DNA from: Acestrorhynchus altus | Taxonomy: Eukaryota > Chordata > Actinopteri > Characiformes > Acestrorhynchidae | DNA length: 64,000 nt | Direction of reading: 5' to 3' | Assembly (NCBI GenBank): GCA_034509495.1 | Contig: CM067518.1 | Coordinates: 8,641,642 to 8,705,641, forward strand | Shown here: piece after piece, positions 33,643 through 43,729 of the stretch | Layout: each line of letters opens with the position of its first letter | How positions within the stretch are numbered: the stretch's first letter is position 1 | Program-made: the position numbers and the translations under genes | The notes under the pieces: model-generated | Told to the model about the DNA's origin: nothing | Database searches by the model: none | The model's input: only the letters and a program-made list of their open reading frames with translations

Positions 33643-34060
33643 AAAGACCTCCACAATCATTGGTTGGGCCTTTGATGGACGCTGTTTTGAGCCCGGAGGG
33701 AGTCATTTTCATCCACATGCTGTGTGATTAAAAAAAAAAAAGAAAAATTACAAGCAAGTAAACAGAAGAAAGTGGAAGAGAGGATGGGACTTCCCTGTCG
33801 ACTCCAAAAGCCCCCCAAAATGTAATACTTTAATTAGTCCAACACCATTACCCAGCATTCCACTGAGTCGGGCCCCCTCTGAAATGAAGGCTAATCAGAT
33901 AGAGTTTTAATGAGAACAGCTAGTGTAATCATCTCGCCTGCCTGGTCCCACAGCTTAAGGCCTATTACACTCTTTAAAATATTAATGATTCTCCAGTAAA
34001 ATCATTTAAAAAGCATCTCCCAAAAGGCACAGAAGCATAACACATTCCTCCTCCACCTCC
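33120..34060. other. Candidate conserved non-coding block B
   Basis: Complex, TE-free sequence interrupted by a (TG)19 microsatellite (33600-33638). It has textures like those of developmental enhancers: CAAATTGCCAAAGCATTTCC, GTAGCGCCGCAATCAACAGC, AACAACATCCAGGCTTGATT, ATCATTGGTTGGGCCTTTGA, TGGACGCTGTTTTGAGC, CTTTAATTAGTCCAACACC and AGGCTAATCAGATAGAG. Several TAAT/ATTA cores are present. I see no credible coding frame. The regulatory role is inference. Confidence 0.35.
33600..33638. repeat. (TG)n microsatellite
   Basis: About 19 TG units inside block B. Confidence 0.96.
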
Positions 34061-34064
34061 CATA

Positions 34065-34390
34065 CTAAGGGGTCCACTCAGCAAAGGGTGGATTCATAAC
34101 TGACCCTAGTAGCAGAGTGAAGCTTAATATTTCAGAAGTGAGCAAAGAAATGAAATGGAGAAGCTGCTGGACTGCCTGACAGGTTGTTATTAAGAAAACT
34201 CTGTCCACCAAAGACAACACTAAGCTTATAACAACACTTCCAATATTGAGCATTTATTTTTTCTAAGATATAAAATTGAGTATTTGAGTAACAGTGCAGT
34301 AATTTTGGATCTCAGTCATGGATGAAGCTATGGCTAGACCCATGTCCATCAATTTTGTAGATTCAATTGTGGAAAAACATTGTGTTTTTA
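34065..34390. other. Unassigned sequence
   Basis: Nothing recognised. Confidence 0.4.
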
Positions 34391-34391
34391 C

Positions 34392-34492
34392 TTTTTTTTT
34401 TTTATTATTATTTATTTATTTTTATGTTTTTATTATTTATTTATTTATTCATTCATTCATTCATTCATTCATTCATTCATTCATTCATTCAT

Positions 34493-34531
<39 letters not shown>

Positions 34532-34535
34532 TTCA
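34392..34535. repeat. Compound T-run, (TTCA)n and (TTTA)n microsatellite
   Basis: A T run and TTTA/TTA mix (34392-34448), about 11 ATTC units (34449-34491) and about 10 ATTT units (34492-34532). The tracts read as Phe-Ile-His-Ser frames that are not genes. Confidence 0.96.
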
Positions 34536-34656
34536 TTACTTTTACATTTTAATCAGTCCATTTCAAATGTGTTATGTAGGTACAAGACTTTTTGATCAAG
34601 CATTTTAACCCTGGGTCAAAATGGTTAATGTTTTGGGTTTGTTACTATTTTAGTAG

Positions 34657-34657
<1 letters not shown>

Positions 34658-34713
<56 letters not shown>
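34658..34713. repeat. (TTA)n microsatellite
   Basis: About 18 TTA units, ending where dispersed repeat copy 3 begins. Confidence 0.96.
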
Positions 34714-34715
<2 letters not shown>

Positions 34716-34716
34716 G

Positions 34717-35445
34717 TTCAGGAGATCCTGGGCTTCTCAAATATGTCTTCATTTGAGATATAACAGATTTTAAATATTTGTGACAATTTAACAATGTTTT
34801 GATTGACGAAAATACTTCTGCCTTCAACTTTATTTATTTTGCTTATAAGGACTACAAAAGCCTTATAAATTTTAGAAACTGTTGGAAATTGATAATGCAA
34901 GAATTTAGATGAGTCATTTGTAATGATTAGATTGACTAGGATATTATTAATAGTATGTTCTTCAAAATACTTGACAGTGGTCCAAATAAAATGAAAAACA
35001 ATCTTAAGGTCCTTTATATAGTTGTATGTATGCATCAGTATTTATCGCTTCTTAGGACTTAAACATAGTGTGCAAAAAGAAAGAAAGCAAACAGCCCTTC
35101 CTTCTTGTTTTCCTTTGTCACACAATATTTGGGTCAGTGACATCATCATGCAGAGTCTACTTGAATGTTGAGTATGTACATGTGCACAGAGCAGTAAACA
35201 TGCACTGGAAGCTCATTTGGCATTTAAAATGGAATTTAATGCAGTTGGAAATTAATGGATTGTAGATGGCGTATTTTAAGTTACTTGCACACGATAATGA
35301 ATTCTTGCAGTTTGTTTTGATATGCACATATCTGAAATTCTGATCCAGAGTTATGATGCAGACAAAATGGTATTTAACTGACAGCAAAGTGTGTATGTCG
35401 GGTTCTAAGAGTTCAACTTGTTTATGCTACAGTGCCTTATACAGT
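34717..35445 (+). repeat. Unnamed dispersed repeat, copy 3 of 3
   Basis: The most complete copy. It runs from CAGGAGATCCTGGG through CTTCATTTGAGATATAACAG, GTAATGATTAGATTGAC, GGGTCAGTGACATCATCATG, GAGTATGTACATGTGCACAG, AGCAGTAAACATGCACTGGA, CTCATTTGGCATTTAAAATG and GCAGTTTGTTTTGATATG to GTCGGGTTCTAAGAGTTC. At 35177-35178 it has a single TA where copy 1 carries a MITE, so it preserves the empty site. Confidence 0.78.
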
Positions 35446-35449
35446 CACT

Positions 35450-35730
35450 GAAATGAACATGAGCGAGCCAGCCATGCCATTACCAGCAACACAGTTGCAT
35501 GAATTTCTTTCTTAATCTTTGTAACATGCTTCAAAAGAAGTTTTTGTTTATGTGTTTCATGTTAGTTCCTCTAATGTTAATTTTCACTAGCCTAAGCATA
35601 AATTTTTACCATTATGTAAGAATCTGTGCACAATTTCAGTCCATTATATTTTTGGACAATTTGCTAGCTCTCTGGTCTGCTTGCACATGGGAAGCTGTGT
35701 TTGAACATAGTGTTATGGATGCTGTGTTTG
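35450..35730. other. Unassigned sequence
   Basis: Nothing recognised. Confidence 0.4.
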
Positions 35731-35734
35731 CATT

Positions 35735-37016
35735 TGCATGATGACAAAGTGAGAAAAGGTTGTTTGAAATATTTGCAGAAAAAAGAAGCAAAAGAAAATA
35801 GCACACAAAAATATAACATATATAATTATTCACAGCCTTTGCTCAATACTTTTTTGAAGCTCTTTCAGCAACAATTACAGCCTCAAGTCTTTTTTAATGT
35901 GATGCTACACACAGGCACACCTGTTTTTAGGAAGTTTGTATAATTCCTCTTTGCAGAACTGCTCAAGCTCCATCAATTGGATGAGGAGTGCCAGTGCATA
36001 GACATTTTTATACATCTCCAGTTAGGTTAGGTTCAAGTCTGAGCTCTGACTTGTCCCAAACCCACTGCTTTGTTATCTTGGCTGTGTGGCTAGGGTCATT
36101 TTCCTATTGGAAGATAAACCTTCATCTCAGTCTGGAGCAGGTTATCATCAAGGGTGTCTTCAGTTATCTTTCCCTCAACCAATTCTCCCAGTTCCTGCTG
36201 CAGAAAAACATCACCACAGCATGATGCTGCCACCACCGTGGCATGGTATTGCCTAGGTGATGAGTTTCCTCCAGATGGTAGGTGGCCTAGGTTCTGCCTA
36301 TGTAGTGGTTTCCTCCAGATATGATGCTTGGCATTCCATCCAAAAAGTTAAATTTTTTTGTTTCTCATGACCTGAGAGTCCTTTAGGCAAATTCCAGATG
36401 GTCTATCATGTGCTTTCTATTGAGGAGTGGCTTCTGTCAGTCTACCATACACGCCTGGTTGGCGAAGTGCTGCAGAAATGGTTGTCCTTCTGGTGGTTCT
36501 TGGTCACCTCCCTGACTAAGGTCCTCCGACCATGATCACTTAGTTTGGCTGGGCAGCCATCTCTATGGAGAGTTCTGGTGGTTCCAAAATAATTTCATTT
36601 ATGGATGATGAAGACCACTGTGCTCATTGGGACCACCAATGCAGCTGAATTTTTTTAAGTACCTTTCCCCAGATCTGTCTCAATACAATCTGTCTCTGTG
36701 AGATTCTACAGTCAATTCCTTAGACTTCATGGCCTGGTTTAAGACCTTGTGTAAACAGGTATGTGCCTTTCCAAATCATGTCCAATCAATGAATACACCA
36801 CAGTTGTATGGCATGTATGGTATGCACCTGTGTTCAATTTTGAAAAAAACTGTGAATACTTATGTATGTGTTATGTTTTTGTGCTTTAGCAAATTTGCAA
36901 AAAAATTCAATTCAATAATCTCATTTTGTCATTGTGGGATATTCTATGTTGCCAATTATGGAATAAGGCTGTAACATAAAATGTGTAAGAAGTTGTGAAT
37001 ACTTATCAGAAGCACT
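35735..37016 (-). mobile_element. Tc1-like transposon, DTSsa-type, near full length, dead
   Basis: The left part holds the inner terminal repeat (ATGACAAAGTGAGAAAAGG, TTGTTTGAAATATTTGCAG, TTATTCACAGCCTTTGC). The antisense transposase follows across the usual order: CAGCAACAATTACAGCCTC, GCAGAACTGCTCAAGCTCC, CATCACCACAGCATGATG, CTGCCACCACCGTGG, CTTTAGGCAAATTCCAGATG, GACTAAGGTCCTCCGACC and CCCCAGATCTGTCTCAATAC. The right terminal repeat has CAAATTTGCAAAAAAATTC, GGAATAAGGCTGTAACATAA and TTGTGAATACTTATCAGAAG. An internal 47-bp-scale duplication near 36240-36320 repeats the GTTTCCTCCAGAT phrase. Stops and shifts leave no usable frame. It abuts an L2 piece at 37017. Confidence 0.88.
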
Positions 37017-37530
37017 TTATAGCACTTTATACAACTGATGTTTTCACAAAGCAGCTTGACAGAAATAAAAAATAAGACAATCAACAACACATGAAACAAA
37101 GGACAAAGACTTAAACACCCCAGTCAGAAAACCAAAGGGCAACAGTGGCAAGGAAAAACACCCTCAGAGTTGGAGAAAGAAACCTTGGGAGGAACCAAGA
37201 TCACAAGGGGGGACCCATCCTCCTCTTGTCAAACATTACTGATAAGGGGGCACTGAATCACCACACGTCTGCTGTAATGCTCAAGTGTACTGAAGTTTGA
37301 TAGTGTACATAATAGTAACTGTATCAGGTAATTAGTGACTGTGTACATTTCTACATAGTTGGTGATGGCAGGTGGGCAAATTGTCCAGGGCAGAGTGGGA
37401 AACTAGTCCAAGTCCAGTAGCTGGAAGGTGGGCAGCCAATGTGAAGGGGTGGCAGGGGAGATTGAGGTCCATCTCAGTTGGGTGATGGGAACCTGAGGTC
37501 AGCCTATAAAGGGGTGACAGGGAACTTAAT
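37017..37530 (-). mobile_element. L2/Maui-type LINE 3' UTR, minus strand
   Basis: Reverse complement of the 3' UTR seen at 165-497 and 23756-24384: TTTCACAAAGCAGCTTGACA, AGTGGCAAGGAAAAACACCC, TTGGGAGGAACCAAGATC, TTTCTACATAGTTGGTGATG and CAAGTCCAGTAGCTGGAAGG. The terminal tail is missing at the boundary with the Tc1 element. Confidence 0.82.
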
Positions 37531-37534
37531 CATA

Positions 37535-38195
37535 CACAGTGCCTTCAAAATCTTCTTAAATGTGAAGCATTTTATATATTTGTTTATAAATAATGTTTAT
37601 AAGTAACAGACACAGCAGTTTGGCAAAACGTACAGAGGGTATGTGTGGAAACACTTCTACCATGTACCATTGCTACCATCAGAATTTGAATAGGATTTTA
37701 GCAGTGTAATGAAATAAACTTATAAGACTGCTGTTCTTGTATCATGTAAAAGTGTTTGAGTGGTCAGTGTGTAATCAGAGTGGACATGAGTAGCTGACAT
37801 TTCATATAAAACCAGAATTATCCACAACATTTGATGATGTACTGACATCATCCCTCTCAGGTCCCTCCAAAAAAGAAATAGAGGAGAGAAGATGCACCTC
37901 TTACTCTATTTTTATCTTTTACTTTTTGTGTAAGGTAAAAGGCAGACGTTGCTTTTTCCTATGACAGGTGTTTTTAAATTTAGATCAAAATGTCAACTAT
38001 CTAGGAGTAGGAGACAAAGTAGTGCAGCAGTTGCTGAAATTGTAGTAGCAGCAGAAGTGTTAGACAGTCACCAAGACAGCATATTCAACATTAAAGAAGT
38101 AAACTTTTTGCCAGAGTCTTCTCCTCTGCATTTCTCCATTGTATCATGCAACCTTTCATCTAGGCCAATTCATCTAGCCCACAGCCCAATAACAA
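37535..38195. other. Unassigned sequence
   Basis: Nothing recognised. A 91-codon frame at 37949-38224 runs into the Tc1 fragment and has no domain. Confidence 0.4.
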
Positions 38196-38199
38196 CCAG

Positions 38200-38685
38200 A
38201 ACAAAAATGTTATACTGGTGGTAGCATCATTTAATGATAATGCTGGTACTCCTGGTGCTTTTTGGAGGATCTCAGACTGTAACTATGGAGTTCAGACTGT
38301 TTTACAATTTTGCATGCTGCTAAAATTAGTGACCAGACTGAGCCCAGACTTGAACCCCACTGAACTTACCTAGAGAAATGATGGAGCTGGAGAGGTTCTG
38401 CAAAGCAGGTGTGCCAAGCTTGTAGCGTCATACTCAAAAATATTTGAGGCTGTAATAGCTACCAAAGGTGTGTCAACAAAGTTTTGAAAAAAGGCTATGA
38501 CTACTTATGTATGTTATATTTTTTGTTTTATGTTTTGTTTTATTTTTTTACAAACGTTTCTCATTTTGTCATTGTGGCATATCGTACGTAGGATTTTGAG
38601 GGTTAAAATGTATTGAATTCATTTGAAAATAGGGTTGTAACCTAACAAACTGCAAAAAGTGAAGCACTGTAAATACTTCAACACA
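38200..38685 (+). mobile_element. Tc1-like transposon, DTSsa-type, 3' half
   Basis: Sense orientation. A scrambled GGGGNIM-like region (ATACTGGTGGTAGCATCA) is followed by CAGACTTGAACCCCACTG, ATGATGGAGCTGGAGAGGTT, CTGCAAAGCAGGTGTGCC and GTGTGTCAACAAAGTTTTG. The terminal repeat follows: TCTCATTTTGTCATTGTGG, AGGGTTGTAACCTAACAAA and AAAAAGTGAAGCACTGTAAA. The 5' half is gone. Confidence 0.82.
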
Positions 38686-38689
38686 TAGA

Positions 38690-39175
38690 TTCCTACCACA
38701 TCCTTACCATAAATTCATCATCCTTCCAGTCCAACCTCATAGTCCCCACAAAAATTGTGACTCATCCCCTTCATGCCATGTTCAGTATTTTAAACCACAT
38801 GACACTGCAGCACATACCCCCACTCATGGTTAGGGATTGCAGATCAAATGTCAGCTTCTCCAGCTCAGTTGGTCCCACCCCACCCTAGTACTAAAGCTGA
38901 CACTTCTGCCCCTTTCACAAAATTAACCCACTTTGAAAAGCATGCCCTTGTAGACACTGGGTCTTGTGAATCTTGTAAATCCATCCCTGCCTTGCCTTTT
39001 CAGCCCGTTAACAAATCATTCATACTTGCTTCTTCAGTGTCTGGAGATTCATAGACATGGTAGGGTGTATTACTACTCCAGTGCATCTTTGTGGTGGTTA
39101 CCTTGGTTAATTTATCCCAGGAAGAGGCAGCCTAAGTCCTAGAGTGCTGTCTTTACTTATTCCCCTGCTCTAACA
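38690..39175. other. Unassigned sequence
   Basis: Nothing recognised. Confidence 0.4.
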
Positions 39176-39179
39176 GACC

Positions 39180-39290
39180 CGCTAAAACTGCCACAACTGG
39201 CAAGTAGCAGGTGAGTTGAATCAGGTGTGCCTGAGCAGGAAGATTGCAAAAATGTCTGGCACTCCAGGACCAGAGCTGCCTATCCCTGCC
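39180..39290. mobile_element. hAT MITE end-like fragment
   Basis: TTGAATCAGGTGTGCCTGAG, CAGGAAGATTGCAAAAATGT and GGCACTCCAGGACCAGAGC resembles the right end of a common fish hAT MITE (GAATCAGGTGTG...CTCCAGGACCAGGGTTGG...CACTG). The exact terminus is eroded. Confidence 0.45.
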
Positions 39291-39299
39291 TTATGCCAT

Positions 39300-39640
39300 G
39301 TTTCCATATTGTCCACCTTGTCTGTAAGTCATGCGCATTTACACAGCTGTATGATGCTAGCTGTTTCTGCCTCCCCCAACAGCTATCTGAAATGCTGATC
39401 TTTCATCATCCTTCACATTTAGCCTGCGCTGAATCATGCGTAGGCCCCCTCTAACCTCTACACTGACTATTACTAGGACTGTGACCACTCTTCAAAATAG
39501 ACAAATGCTAATTATGTTTTTTTTTTTCCCTCATGGATGCTTTATGTGAGCATTATTGAAGAATATACATTTTAGAAAAAAAAAAATCCCAGTACCACTG
39601 ATCTCACTGCTGGACACCACTGGCAAAACACGTTTTGAAA
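39300..39640. other. Unassigned sequence
   Basis: Nothing firmly recognised. From about 39668, TTTACTTTATTAATCCTGAG then GGAAATTGCAAATTC resembles an antisense LINE 3' end. Confidence 0.35.
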
Positions 39641-39729
39641 TTTTGTACAATCAGATCAGAATCACATTCAGAATTATGATTTACTTTATTAATCCTGAGG
39701 GAAATTGCAAATTCAATGCCTATAGTTTA

Positions 39730-40490
39730 CAGTGCATCCTGACACTATTCACAGTACTTCACTTTTTGCATATTTTATTTTACAGCCTTATTCCAAAATG
39801 GATTGAATTATTTTTTCCCCTCAGAATCCTGCACACAATACCCCACAATGCCAAACTGAGAAAAGCTTGTTTGAAATATTTGCAAAATTATTAAAAATAA
39901 AACACAAAATATTACAAAATATTACAAGTATTCACAGCCTTCGTCAAATTACAAAATTGAGCTGTCATCTTTTCCACTGATCACCGTACAGCTTGATTGG
40001 AGTGCACCTGTCATAAATTCAGTTGATTGGGCATGATTATGAAAGACACTCCTGTTGATATAAGCTCCCGTAGTAAACAGAGCATGTCAGAGCACAAACC
40101 AAGCCATGAAGTCTAAGGAATTATCTGTAGACCTCAGAGACACAGATCTGGGGAAGGGTACAGAAAAAAATCTGCTGCATTGATGATCCCAATGGGCACA
40201 GTGGCCCATCATGGTAGGAGGGCCTTAGTCACAGAGGTGACCAATGGTCCCTCTGACAGAGATCCAATTTTGCTCTGTGGAGAGAGAAGACCCTTCCAGA
40301 AGGACAACCATTTCTGCAGCACTCCACTAGGTATATATGGTAGAATGGCCAAATGGAAGCCACTCCTAAGTTATCTTCCAACAGGGCAACAAATCTAAGC
40401 ACACTGCCAAGATAACAAAGGAGTGGCTTTGGGATGAATTGACCTTGAGTGGCCCAGCCAGGGCCAAGACTTGAACCCAATTGAACATCC
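39730..40490 (+). mobile_element. Tc1-like transposon, DTSsa-type, internally deleted
   Basis: The left terminal repeat is recognisable: ACAGTGCATCCTGACACTAT, ACAGCCTTATTCCAAAATGG, CAATACCCCACAATGCC and AAGTATTCACAGCC. The transposase 5' part follows: AGAGCATGTCAGAGCAC, AAGCCATGAAGTCTAAGGAA, TGTAGACCTCAGAGACACAG, ATCTGGGGAAGGGTACAG and GAGGTGACCAATGGTCC. The sequence then jumps to GTAGAATGGCCAAATGGAAG and on to the C-terminal AAGATAACAAAGGAGTGGCT and CAAGACTTGAACCCAATTGA. The central catalytic part with the first two Asp residues is deleted, and the right terminal repeat is missing. Confidence 0.85.
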
Positions 40491-40639
40491 TGGCGTTCCC
40501 AGATCTGTCAGATCCTATATATTGATGCTTCCATGCTCTTGGCAGTGTATTGTCCCAAAATGTGTCTGGGAGAGAACAAATCCACAGTGGTCCCATTCAT
40601 GGAGACAGGGTGGTAATGTAAATTGTCAGCTGCTTGGTC

Positions 40640-41010
40640 TAGCTGACATTTAGAGAGAGGTTATTTCCTGGCACCAGTGTGTCAGGAGTCTGACCTCCTC
40701 TCTGTAGGCTGCCTCATCGTCAGTGGAGATCAGGCCTATGATTGTTGTGTTGTCAGCAAATTTAACGATGACATTGAAGCTGTGTCTGGCTGTGCAGTCA
40801 TGGGTGTACAGGGAGTACAGGAGCGAGCTGAGCACACAGCCCTGAGGGTCAGTGAGGTCTCTGCCCATGCTCACCACCTGCCAATGGCCCATTAAAAAAT
40901 TAAGGAGAGCTGCTCAGACCCTGATCCCAGAGCTTCAGAGTGCAGTGTGCAGAGTGAGGGCAATTGCATCCTAAGTGGATCTGTTCTGCCTGTATGCAAA
41001 TTGCCAACAG
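40640..41010 (-). mobile_element. Rex1/CR1-type LINE, RT fragment
   Basis: The minus-strand frame at 40650-40892 holds the classic order of this family: TDPQGCVLSSLLYSLYTHDC, FNVIVKFADNTTIIGLIS (catalytic FADD changed to FADN) and TDDEAAYREEVRLLTHWCQE. Upstream on the minus strand (to about 41010), the antisense of the TGRTDPL..AIA region is visible as GGGCAATTGCATCC and GCCTGTATGCAAATTGCC. The intact 80-codon frame is unusually clean for this window. Confidence 0.85.
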
Positions 41011-41027
41011 CAACTCTTCACCAGAGC

Positions 41028-41075
41028 TGTGAAGCATGGTGGAGGGAGCATGGTTTGGAGGTGCTTCACTGCCCA
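41028..41075 (+). mobile_element. Tc1-like transposase scrap
   Basis: The reading frame GTGAAGCATGGTGGAGGGAG gives VKHGGGSMVWRCFTA, the glycine-rich block after the first catalytic Asp of Tc1 transposases. Similarity ends within about 50 bp on each side. Confidence 0.6.
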
Positions 41076-41458
41076 GATCATGGGATTGAGATTATTGCAG
41101 CTATAGGCTGATTTTAAGGGCCTATTTAATTTTTCTACTGTGGGTGTTTATTTAAGGTGCTCAATGAAAGACATGAACAGTACAACTGTATGATATTAGT
41201 TTGTTAGACTGATCTATGATTGTTACTTACATTAAACTTACTTAAACTACTATATAACTATAATATAACTATAATGCAAAAATATCAAATTGAAACTATT
41301 TTGAACTGATTTTTATCATAACCATTAACTGAACAATATGACAGGCTTCAAACACCCCATAGCTTGTTGTGAGCACAGCCACAGATCGTACTCTGTTCTT
41401 CATTTAAACCAGACTCTGAATCCGGCCTAAAATGTCTATTCTTCTTTCTGACACTTAC

Positions 41459-41749
41459 CATCAGCATCTATGTGGATGGCTCATCTGGTGTTGGATGGGG
41501 CATTGTGGGCCTTTGCTGACCCCTCTCAGCCTGGGCAGCTGAGCATGACCGACCCCCCTGTCTCTCCTCCTCTGGAGCTGGGTAGGTGGCTGGTGCCTCC
41601 TGCCGTGATCTTCCAGAGCTCTCACTGCATGCAATGACATAGAGATAATCTGCCACATTTCACAATGCCACAGTACTACAGCTGCCCCATTAGTCACAGT
41701 GATAGCACAGTACAGGTGTGAGAGACCCATCAACCATTGAGCTGGCAGT
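41459..41749 (-). other. GC-rich island with splice-like edges
   Basis: A 291-bp block, distinctly GC-rich, lies on the minus strand between CACCTGTTCATTCAG (acceptor-like, with a pyrimidine stretch) and GATG|GTAAGTGTC (donor-like). One frame is open from the acceptor edge (LPAQWLMGLSHLYCAITV...) but hits TGA two bases before the donor. A second frame is open for the last 62 codons. Neither gives a recognised domain. Without a frame passing through the donor, a coding exon is doubtful; a UTR exon or a TE fragment is possible. Confidence 0.2.
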
Positions 41750-41759
41750 CTGAATGAAC

Positions 41760-42885
41760 AGGTGGAAGATAAGACTCTGAAATCACAAAAGGATGCAGGA
41801 GGGCATTGATAAAAGCAAAGCTTTCAGGCCCAATTGCAACTATAAGGTTAGGTATAAAGCAGATTCAGCAACAAAATGAGTACCTAAAGTTATATGTGTT
41901 GTAGTAGCATCACTGTAACAAAATGACCCTTAAAGTCTGTGAACCCTGTATAATTTTCTATATTTCTGCAAATTTGATCTAAAACCTTGATCATCAGATT
42001 TTCACACTACAAATAGGAAGGAAAACTATTTCAAATGATACAAAAATACAAAATTTTTTAGTTAGGAAAAAGATCCATGTGCAGCAACAATGGATTGCTT
42101 GCTTCAGATCTTTTCTTTTTTTTTAAAGTTAAGACTTTAACATGGCCATTCTTTGGTAGGATAACTTCGGTGCTTAGGGTTGTTGACAGATGTCATTTAC
42201 ATTTCCCTTTAAAGTTTGCTACTACAATTCAGTTCTATGATTAATCGTTCTATGATTGCAAGCTGTCCTAGCCTAGATGCTGCAAAAACGGCCCAAAACT
42301 TGATCACCACTGTTTCACAGATGGGATAAAGATAACAATAAGGATTTTATCAAGACAATTTGTTTTGATTATAAGTTTCTTGGAGATCAAACGTTGATAG
42401 ATCAAATGTTTTCTTGCTTTATTTTCTAAATAAAAGACAATCGCACTGATTGAAAACACCTGACTCTAAATTCATTAAATGAAAAGATCTGCTTATCCTA
42501 AATGTAGACATACTAAATACAAAAAAGTACACTGATTTTGATGTTTAAAATGCCATCCCTCTTTACAGAGTTGGTACAGCTATTTTCATGGAAATAAATT
42601 AAAAACAGATGCAAAATTATCATTTCATTAGCTTGCTCTAGCACCATGCCTCTCACCTTGTGCCCTTATTTTTTTTATTTTTTTTTTTTTGGCCAAAAGC
42701 GTGCCTGAGGCCCTTCTCATGAGGAGTATCTGTTAATAATAATTTTATGTAAAAATAAAATAATGTGCATAAAAGGTCACTGAATTCATCATTAAAAATT
42801 CTTGAATTAATGATTCCCTTTGTATAAATGGAATATAAATCTGGTATGATCAAAGCATATCCTGGATACCCACTACCCACTTCCC
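41760..42885. other. Unassigned AT-rich sequence
   Basis: No gene or recognised repeat. T run at 42669-42690. Confidence 0.45.
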
Positions 42886-42889
42886 CCCA

Positions 42890-43724
42890 GAAAAGTCAAC
42901 GTTGGATAAAACTTACTATCAACATGCTACCCCTAGGCACAGTAATAAACAGACATGGCATGAAATTCCACTGTTATGCAAAAATACTCAACTGTATATA
43001 TCAGCTAAACCTGGTGATAAACCTAGATTAAAGCAAATGGAGCACTCTATAAACATTGTAAAATCTTGGATATTGTGTAACTTCCTCCTTCGAAACAAAA
43101 TGTGACAAAATGGAGGTCCTCCTTTTGGGTCCTTAAACTGCAAGAAATAAATGATCAGACTTAATGTTAAATCTTAAATCTGGTGTCTTCAGCAGGGCAA
43201 AGAGCTTTTTCTTACAAAGCCCCCCCCCCATCTCTTCAGATAATGTTCAATCTTCAAGTCAAGGCTGAAAACTTGTTCAGTGTAGCTTATGGTAATTAAT
43301 GTCTTAGCTTAGTTACAGGCTGCAGACCCAGGGGATCATGGACATAGGGAATTTTGGTAAACAGACTAATTAGGCTCTACTTTTACTATAATATATATCA
43401 CCAAAATATCATTACTTAAATATACCTGAGTATTTTAACAGATGTGTGGTTGTCCAGTTTCCCCTAACTAACTATGTAGTTAGTAATTGACCAGACAAGG
43501 ATGCACCCCCACCCCCCTTAAGTGCCTGGTTCCTCCCAAGGTTTCTTCCTCCAGCTCTGCTGACCTTTTTCCTTGCCATGGTCACCTTTGGCATAATCAC
43601 TGGGGGGTTATGTCATTGCCCTTCGTTCATGTTTTTATTTTTGATTTCTGTAAAGCTGCTCTATGATATCAGTTGTAAAAAGCTCTATACAGATAAATTT
43701 CAATGTGATTTGATTTGATTTGAA
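42890..43724 (+). mobile_element. L2/Maui-type LINE, 5'-truncated, uninverted copy
   Basis: It starts inside the RT with MLPLGTVINRHG and MKFHCYAK (YADD region with a one-base shift), continues LYISAKPGDKPRLKQME, and then has a deletion. The C-terminal SAGQRAFSYKAP-like region follows near 43190-43290, with TTGTTCAGTGTAGCTTATG. The 3' UTR has GGTTCCTCCCAAGGTTTC, TTTTTCCTTGCCATGGTCAC and GTAAAGCTGCTCTATGATAT, and a GATTTGATTTGATTTGAAT tail. Its C-terminal and UTR parts are collinear, giving the reference order for the inverted copy at 22490-24384. Confidence 0.85.
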
Positions 43725-43729
43725 TTGGT

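Noticed and set aside
34318..34608. Frames of Phe-Ile-His-Ser and Leu-Phe-Ile-Tyr repeats
   Set aside because: Translation of (TTCA)n and (TTTA)n tracts.
38848..39054. 68-codon Ser/Pro-rich plus frame
   Set aside because: Looked exon-like at first, but no splice sites fit and no domain is present.
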